A stretch of 64,000 bases of DNA from Colias croceus (lineage: Eukaryota; Arthropoda; Insecta; Lepidoptera; Pieridae). The notes beneath the pieces are model-generated. The model made no database searches and was not told where the DNA came from. It worked only from the letters and a program-made list of their open reading frames with translations. This document shows, piece by piece, positions 58,608 through 64,000 of this stretch. Both the position numbers and the translations under genes were made by a program. The stretch is from NCBI RefSeq assembly GCF_905220415.1, contig NC_059556.1, forward strand, positions 8,196,501 through 8,260,500, given 5' to 3'. The number at the start of each line of letters is the position of its first letter. Position 1 is the first letter of the stretch.

Positions 58608-58815
58608 AGGCTGGTTGCAGAGCTTGACCGACCATCAGTGCGTACCGTCGGTCCTGACGATACGCATCAACAATTTGTATGACTATGACACTCGCATGAC
58701 AATACGCGTGCGTATGGTCGGTCTAGCTATGAACGGTTTTATGAATTTCCATACATATTATGACAAGCGCGACTGACGTACGCACTGATGGTCGGTCAAG
58801 CTCTGCAACCAGCCT
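58608..58815. mobile_element. 208-bp MITE with ~38-bp near-perfect TIRs
   Basis: AGGCTGGTTGCAGAGCTTGA..CCGACCATCAGTGCGTA is inverted essentially without mismatch at the right as TACGCACTGATGGTCGGTCA..AGCTCTGCAACCAGCCT. TA flanks both ends (58,606-58,607 and 58,816-58,817), consistent with a Tc1/mariner-type TA duplication. GACCGACC words repeat inside. The closeness of the arms suggests a relatively recent insertion. Confidence 0.85.
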
Positions 58816-58817
58816 TA

Positions 58818-59414
58818 AACCGCATGCGAAACACACATAGTTTAACCATTCAACACAGCTCACAAATAACAACACTTCAAATTCTGAAATATCGAATATT
58901 ATTAGATTATTTGATCATATAATCTAAAACCAAACATCGTTCGGAATCCAGTTTTTCCAACAATTTCCATATATCTACCGCGCACTGGTCAAGCGCAGTG
59001 GTGCGCAGCACATCACATAATGTTTTTTTTTATTATTTACCGTTACAGACCACACTTGAATGCTGTAAGTGACCTCATTAGGGGGAATGGTAGTGTGGGG
59101 TAAATATTGTTATTGTGTGAAAACTATCGCAAAATCCTCTCAATAAGAAATATTATTCACTGGCTTGAAAGCTCTAGCCCGAGAAAATAACAAATGTGGC
59201 TTATATCACTTGTACTCGAAGTCCCGAAAATAAAAATTAGGACCTATGTCACTCAAGAACAACAAGGAAACAATGGAGCTCCATACGGATGAAATAATTT
59301 TTTAAATCGTTTTAGAAGTTTTCATGGAGAGTCTGAACCATCTGAACTTACAATTTTTTTACTGTGCGAAACTAAAATAAGAAAACGATTACAATTGTTC
59401 CACTATTGTGTCAC
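58818..59414. other. AT-rich DNA, nothing recognised
   Basis: No feature visible. Confidence 0.6.
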
Positions 59415-59427
59415 TGTATTAGCTTCC

Positions 59428-59616
59428 CGTCCGATTAGGGCCCTTCTGGCCTCCTCCACTCAAGCGACAGCTCAAGCCGAGGTTCGTGGTCCCCGTCAAG
59501 GGGGGACGCCCTTGTGCATGTCGCTACCAGGGTGAACCTTCAGTTCACCCCCGCGTCCGCGTTAAAATGTAGTAGCCCTTCTGGCTAACATTGAGAAACA
59601 CCATACAAAAAAAAAA
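59428..59616 (+). mobile_element. Short poly(A) retroposon with exact 13-bp target duplication
   Basis: TGTATTAGCTTCC is repeated exactly at 59,415-59,427 and 59,617-59,629. The insert is GC-rich (TTAGGGCCCTTCTGGCCTCC, TCCCCGTCAAGGGGGGACGC, GGTGAACCTTCAGTTCACCC) and ends GAGAAACACCATAC plus an A10 tail. This is a target-primed retroposition product: a truncated LINE 3' end or a SINE. No frame of note; family not recognised. Confidence 0.85.
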
Positions 59617-59629
59617 TGTATTAGCTTCC

Positions 59630-60860
59630 ACTGTGATAACGTTATTATTAAGAGGTAGGTAAGTTGTAGATTTCATTTTTAATGTACAAAAAATGTATCA
59701 TCTGTAAATCCTAATGTAAAATCCCCTTAATTTAAGACCAGATGCAAGATGACATTATGGCACAATCAAATTATAGCTATTATAATAAAATATCGAACAA
59801 AACAAATAAAACTGCACCGTTTACCGCCGATCGAAGCTGACTTACCCGATATCGAAGATGGATTCGCTCGTCTGTGATACATTCGCGGAATTCCAGTTAT
59901 TTTCAAATAAAGGGCCTTCTACAATAGTCTTGTAGTCAAAGGAAAATAAAGATTATCGGAATTAATTTAATGTGTATATGCGCATTGTACAAAAAGAGCA
60001 GTTGCTTAGCTGTCATGACAAAAACGTCAATATTCAATTTTAAATTTTTTTGTATAATAAAAAATGTAACATATTATGTCATATTTTCATTATTCATTTA
60101 TACTCACTTTTCATACTGAATGATTTCTCGTTACATTTATTAATGTATTTTTTATCAATCAAACTCATTTTCCATTTACTGCCTATTCAATCGTTTAAAT
60201 ATATATTTAATTAACTCATTAACATCAACAAAATACCAAATTTAAATAAAACACGACAAATGTGCAGTCTCCCCAACAGCGTATCAGGTTACCTAACTAC
60301 TGTTTGGCCCAGACTTCACTCCGCGCTTATCTTTAATCGATCGAGACAACACCCGCCACGTTTTCTTCTTATTTCTCTATTTAATGACACGAAATTTAGA
60401 GGAATTAATTAACGAGCGGCCGTGATTTATTTTTACTTGGTACAGATTGTTGATATGTCAAATTTTACGCTTTTTTAAGTGGAGCGACACGCGAGTCGCT
60501 ACAATTTTAAATTGTTCTGTTTTTTTTTAATGTTTTTTTGTTTATTTCTTTTATTATTGTTTTGTTCGCGTTTCACCCGCTACTTGTACATGCTCTGATG
60601 TTATCCTTTCAATCTTTATTTAGAAAATGCAATGTTAATACGAGTTTATTATACGTTAAAGTGTTAATGAATTGATTAGCTTTAACTTAAATATGTTGTT
60701 ATATTTCTTTCGTGTTTTACTCCGGTGACGTTTACGTTTTTATCATCATTATATTTTTATTAAGGTATTTATACCAATATAATAATTAAATAAAATAGTT
60801 TTATCATCTTTGTGATATCTAGGTAATTTATTGACACAAACATAAAACATAATATCTACT
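59630..60860. other. AT-rich DNA, nothing recognised
   Basis: No gene or repeat boundary visible. Confidence 0.6.
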
Positions 60861-61285
60861 TCAAATATTTGTGTGATGAACCTATGTTCATGTTTGCTCT
60901 GTGTCTGGATGTTAATTATCTATATAACTACTAGCTTTCCGCCCGCGGCTTCGCCCGCGTTTTCAGAGAAAACCCCGCATAGTTCCCTTTCCCGTGGGAT
61001 TTCCGGGATAAAACCTATTCTATCTCTCAAGTTGGATCGAAATGCACATGGTGTGCGAATTTTATTATAATCGGTTTAGTGGTTTAGGAGTCCATTGAGG
61101 ACAAACATTGTGACACGAGATTTATATATATTAAGAAAGATAAGTATCTATTTAGAAAAAATATATATTTTGTATGTTTATCAGCCATCTGGTTTCCATA
61201 TCACAAGCGAAAGCTTAGTAGGTATGGGATAATGGGATAGTTTCAAATCGTGCCGTGTGTGAAAATTGTCCTGGAATATTTATTA
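60861..61285 (+). mobile_element. SINE interrupted by a Helitron-like insertion
   Basis: The left half (60,861-60,929: CAAATATTTGTGTGATGAAC ... GTTAATTATCTATATAA) and right half (61,133-61,285: AGTATCTATTTAGAAAAAAT ... GTCCTGGAATATTTATT) align end to end with the reversed SINE at 2972-3204. The 5' tRNA-like head is truncated. The order of events is clear: SINE first, then the Helitron-like element. Confidence 0.85.
60930..61132 (-). mobile_element. Helitron-like element nested in a SINE
   Basis: From the plus strand: ACTAGCTTTCCGCCCGCGGC, TTCCCGTGGGATTTCCGGGA, TCAAGTTGGATCGAAATGCA, TTTAGGAGTCCATTGAGGAC, ending in TTTATATATATTA. Because the host SINE is known, the ends can be placed almost to the base, and no target duplication is seen, as expected for Helitrons. 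Confidence 0.9.
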
Positions 61286-61399
61286 ACTACTATGTACATG
61301 CTAAAATTATTTCTCTCTCTCTGCTCATTAAAATAAAATAAAACAAATCTTTCCATAACATTAACCTTTTATCCAATAGTTCACCGCATTCATGGATAT

Positions 61400-61706
61400 C
61401 ATCATCATCATCATCATCAGCCCATATACGTTCCCACTGCTGGGACACGGTCCTCCTATGAGGGTACAGGCCATAATCCACCACGCTGGCCAAGTGCGGG
61501 TTGGCGGATGACACATGTCGTCGAACCTTTTAATTCTTCGACATGTCGGTTTCCGATGTTTTCCTTCACCGTTCGAGCAGTGGTGATGTTACAACATGCG
61601 CAGATAAATTGAAAAATCAATTTATTTCCTGCGCGCTCGCCTGGTCTCGAACCACGGACTTATCGATTCGAAGTCCGAGGTCTCACCACTGAGCCACCAC
61701 TGCTCT
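61400..61706 (-). mobile_element. tRNA-derived SINE with (TGA)n tail, copy 2
   Basis: Minus-strand head GAGCAGTGGTGGCTCAGTGG, B-box-like GGTTCGAGACC, body as in 29,832-30,140, tail GGGCTGATGATGATGATGAT. TTCATGGATAT precedes the tail (to 61,399). It recurs 16 bp beyond the head (about 61,722-61,732) rather than directly beside it. Between them GATATAAGAACT is itself duplicated, so the target region has been rearranged. Confidence 0.85.
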
Positions 61707-61732
61707 CGGATATAAGAACTTCATGGATATAA

Positions 61733-62008
61733 TCGATATAAGAACTAATTATGCATTTTATTAAATAATCAAAAGCAACGTTCAAGCATGACATACAAAT
61801 ATGGTAGAATTGTAATTATGTAATTTTTTTTGTGTTAAAAACGATAATACGTAATCAGCTTATCGACTTCATTAGTTATTCTGAAATATTGAAAGCAGAT
61901 GCCACTGATAAGGGAAAGAAAAAAGACTTTTTAAATTTAAGTAGGTACATTCAAGAAAGTTTTTTTTTTTCACTTTAATTTTTAATATTAATAATTGTTT
62001 GTTAAAAT
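61733..62008. other. AT-rich DNA, nothing recognised
   Basis: No feature visible. Confidence 0.6.
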
Positions 62009-62190
62009 CTATACTAAAGCTGAAGAGTTTGTTTGTTTGAACGCGCTTATCTCAGAAACTACTGGTCCGATGTGAAATAAATATTTCAGTGTTAGATAGC
62101 TCATTTATCGAGGAAGGCTATGTATGTAATATCATCTCGCTTAGACCAACAGGAGCGGAGCACTGCGGGTAAAACCGGAGCACAGCTACT
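62009..62190 (+). mobile_element. Helitron-like element, 'AACGCGCTTATCTCAGAAAC' subfamily
   Basis: ATCTATACTAAAGCTGAAGA start, AACGCGCTTATCTCAGAAAC, TTAGATAGCTCATTTATCGA, CTTAGACCAACAGGAGCGGA, ending GGAGCACAGCTA. Same subfamily as 33,076. Confidence 0.8.
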
Positions 62191-62239
62191 ATATCATATG
62201 ATAATATAAAATGGTATAGTCATATTTAATAGGTAATAT

Positions 62240-62586
62240 CATCATCATCATCATCACTGTCAGCCTACACTCGTCCACTGCTGGACATAGGCCTCAGTCA
62301 TGGCACGCCACTGAGCTCAGTCGTTTGCTCGTTGTCGCCAGTTTTGACCAGCAACCCTGCGGATGTCGTCACACCACCGTGTAGCAGGGCGTCCTACGCT
62401 ACGTTTACCGAGCCGCGGTCTCCACTCTAAGACATATGTGCCCCAGCGGTTGTCCGTTCTGCGGCACATATGACCGGCCCACTGCCACTTCAGCTTGCTT
62501 ATCCGTTGAGCTATGTCGGTAACTTTCGTTCTCTGGCGAATAACTTCGTTCCGGACCTGGTCCCTCAGAGAAATACCGAGCATAGC
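62240..62586 (-). mobile_element. 5'-truncated RTE-type LINE with 11-bp target duplication
   Basis: Minus-strand end of a non-LTR retrotransposon: C-terminal ORF remnant, then a very short 3' end GGCTGACAGTGATGATGATG. ATAGGTAATAT flanks it exactly at 62,229-62,239 and 62,587-62,597. A tail of ATG-type triplets and a tiny 3' UTR are typical of RTE-clade LINEs. The tail resembles that of the SINEs at 29,832 and 61,400, which could therefore be mobilised by this LINE. Confidence 0.9.
62256..62583 (-). pseudogene. RTE-type LINE ORF2 C-terminal remnant with one premature stop
   Basis: Reading on the minus strand: MLGISLRDQVRNEVIRQRTK, then RISKLKWQWAGHMCRRTDNR, then RSVGRPATRWCDDIRRVAGQ, then a TGA at 62,317 and, in the same frame, AQWRAMTEAYVQQWTSVG before the natural stop. 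The WQWAGHMCRRTD and GRPATRW-DDIRRVAG patterns are hallmarks of the C-terminal end of insect RTE-like reverse-transcriptase proteins. The TGA sits where Arg (CGA) is usual, a C-to-T change. Catalytic domains are absent. Confidence 0.85.
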
Positions 62587-62604
62587 ATAGGTAATATATT
62601 AATT

Positions 62605-62773
62605 ACTAGCGGTCCGCCCCGGCTTCGCCCGTGGTACATATTAACGTTTTCTCTACATAAGAACCATCCTCGTACTTCAAGGAATATAATAAAAAAAGAA
62701 TTATCGAAATCGGTTCAGCCGTTCTCGAGTTATGGAATTACAACGAAAAGTGGCATTGATTTTTATATATTAG
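62605..62773 (-). mobile_element. Helitron-like element
   Basis: From the plus strand: ACTAGCGGTCCGCCCCGGCT, TCGCCCGTGGTACATATTAA, AATCGGTTCAGCCGTTCTCG, ending TGATTTTTATATATTA. It begins only a few bases beyond the target duplication of the RTE fragment. Confidence 0.8.
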
Positions 62774-64000
62774 ATCAATTAAATAGGTATAATGGTCGAG
62801 TTTTTATACGGCTTTGACGATTAAGAGGCTCTAGATTCGAAACGGGAGCCCAATGAAAAGTAAGTAGGTACCAAAGTTAATTTTTACGTGCATGTTAAGA
62901 AAAACGAAAGTGAAACAGATGTGAAGTGTGACCCATATCGCAAAAACGAGATTTCACTTTTTTGTTACGTAGGATCAAGTAAAATATGTCAAACTAGTTT
63001 TTGACACGAATGCGAAAAGACAAACTAAATGGGAACTCTATTATATTAAATGCTAATCCTCTAGATATGATCTTCAACTCGTCTAAAATAAAAAACAAAG
63101 ATATGTTTTTCTGTTTTATTTATTCGCAATTATTGATTTTTTTTTTCTTTTGTTGTCAGAACCTTGTACACACAACTGTGTCTATGGCATAACTATTAAC
63201 AATTAAAAATAATTATTAAACCCATGTAATTCCCACAAATATTAGGGCAAGGCGATATTTTAAATACAATCAGCTTTTTACGAATCATTCGCTAAGAACA
63301 ATGATAATAAACTTAGTTTTAATTAAAGCCGATAAAAAATTGTACACAGTAAAAATAATTATTGGATGTACACGGTCTTTAAATGATTGAATGACTCTTC
63401 AATTTTTTGCAGTTATTAGTTATTACTTATTACCATTTAAAGATATTTTCATACTTAGCTAAATATACAGATAAATAAGTTTCTGCAATTTTAATTATAT
63501 ATTGTGGAATTGATGCCAACTCTTAGACTACCACGTGGAAATTATTATAAAAGTTTTTTTTTTTGTAAGAGCTAATACCTAGGTACCTACTTTTGCGTAT
63601 AAATGACTAAATCATGTTTAACTGTGTCATCCCTTGTTTCTAATTAGTACTGTTTAATTATAACTGAAAATTTCAATAATTTAAACTTTATTACCTACCA
63701 GTTTAAAATTGTTTTATTTTGTTCTTAATGTATTGTTTTTGCGCAATATCCCAAAAAAATACATTTTCTTCAAAATGCGATACTTGTACATAATAAAAAT
63801 AGTAATTAATTTTACTAAACTCATACTAATAAAACTTACCACAGAACATCTATTTATACAAAATGATATATTACTCTATATATCACCATTCGTATTAATT
63901 CATCACTTGAAGTAGCAATTATTAATTACAAGGGTCAGTATCAAGAAACAATTAACTGCAATTATCTTTATGTGGTCCATTATTGAACCACAACTTAAAC
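62774..64000. other. AT-rich DNA to the window end
   Basis: AAGTGAAACAGATG..GAGATTTCACTTTT at about 62,909-62,960 recalls the MITE at 40,246. A TAGGTACCTA palindrome lies at 63,580. No gene is supported; short frames here are AT-driven. Confidence 0.55.

Overview
The window is non-coding, AT-rich nuclear DNA of an insect, almost certainly a moth or butterfly (Lepidoptera). The evidence is the repeat content: many short elements ending in a CGGGCGAAGCCGCGGGCGGA-like hairpin plus CTAGT (Lep1/Helitron-like), tRNA-derived SINEs with TGATGATGATG or TTTATTTATTT tails, an RTE-type LINE end, a Jockey-like LINE end, a dead mariner, and several MITEs. I see no bacterial operon, rRNA, intact tRNA or CRISPR array. 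Species cannot be set from the sequence.

Only one place looks like part of a host gene. A CpG-rich, promoter-like stretch (about 22,968-23,600, + strand by inference) is followed by probable 5' leader, a three-unit ~102-bp tandem repeat (24,636-24,889), and a GC-rich open reading segment ending in a good splice donor at 25,078/25,079 (GAG|GTTAGT). The segment has no in-frame ATG and encodes a peptide ending in a basic cluster (KRRRRNGK). I do not recognise the family. No convincing downstream exon follows, so the remainder may be a long first intron plus intergenic DNA. A weaker exon candidate with a signal-peptide-like start lies at 56,974-57,071.

Mobile elements fill much of the rest. From left to right: Helitron-like copies at 371-547, 1703-1984 and 2476-2698; a 14-bp-TIR element holding a SINE (2959-3598); a 13-bp-TIR MITE (3851-4082); a 2,020-bp TIR element with AACT target duplications and a decayed ORF (6003-8022); a palindromic MITE (8515-8861); paired Helitron-like copies (11,469-11,927); a Jockey-like LINE 3' end (about 27,500-28,206); SINEs at 29,832-30,140 and 30,476-30,708; a Harbinger-type MITE (37,249-37,528); a 1,235-bp element with ~285-bp inverted termini and eight CAGCTG words (38,385-39,619); a TTA-flanked MITE (46,311-46,485); a mariner nested in a long-TIR element (48,206-49,670); a 208-bp MITE (58,608-58,815); a poly(A) retroposon with a 13-bp target duplication (59,428-59,616); a SINE split by a Helitron-like insertion (60,861-61,285); and a second SINE copy and an RTE end on the far right.

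The best candidates for undescribed biology are the two larger TIR elements (6003-8022 and 38,385-39,619), each with repeated internal words that could be transposase-binding sites; the nested long-TIR/mariner composite at 48.2-49.7 kb; and a strongly over-represented 10-bp palindrome, TAGGTACCTA, seen eleven times. All family names come from motif recognition alone; no database search was run.
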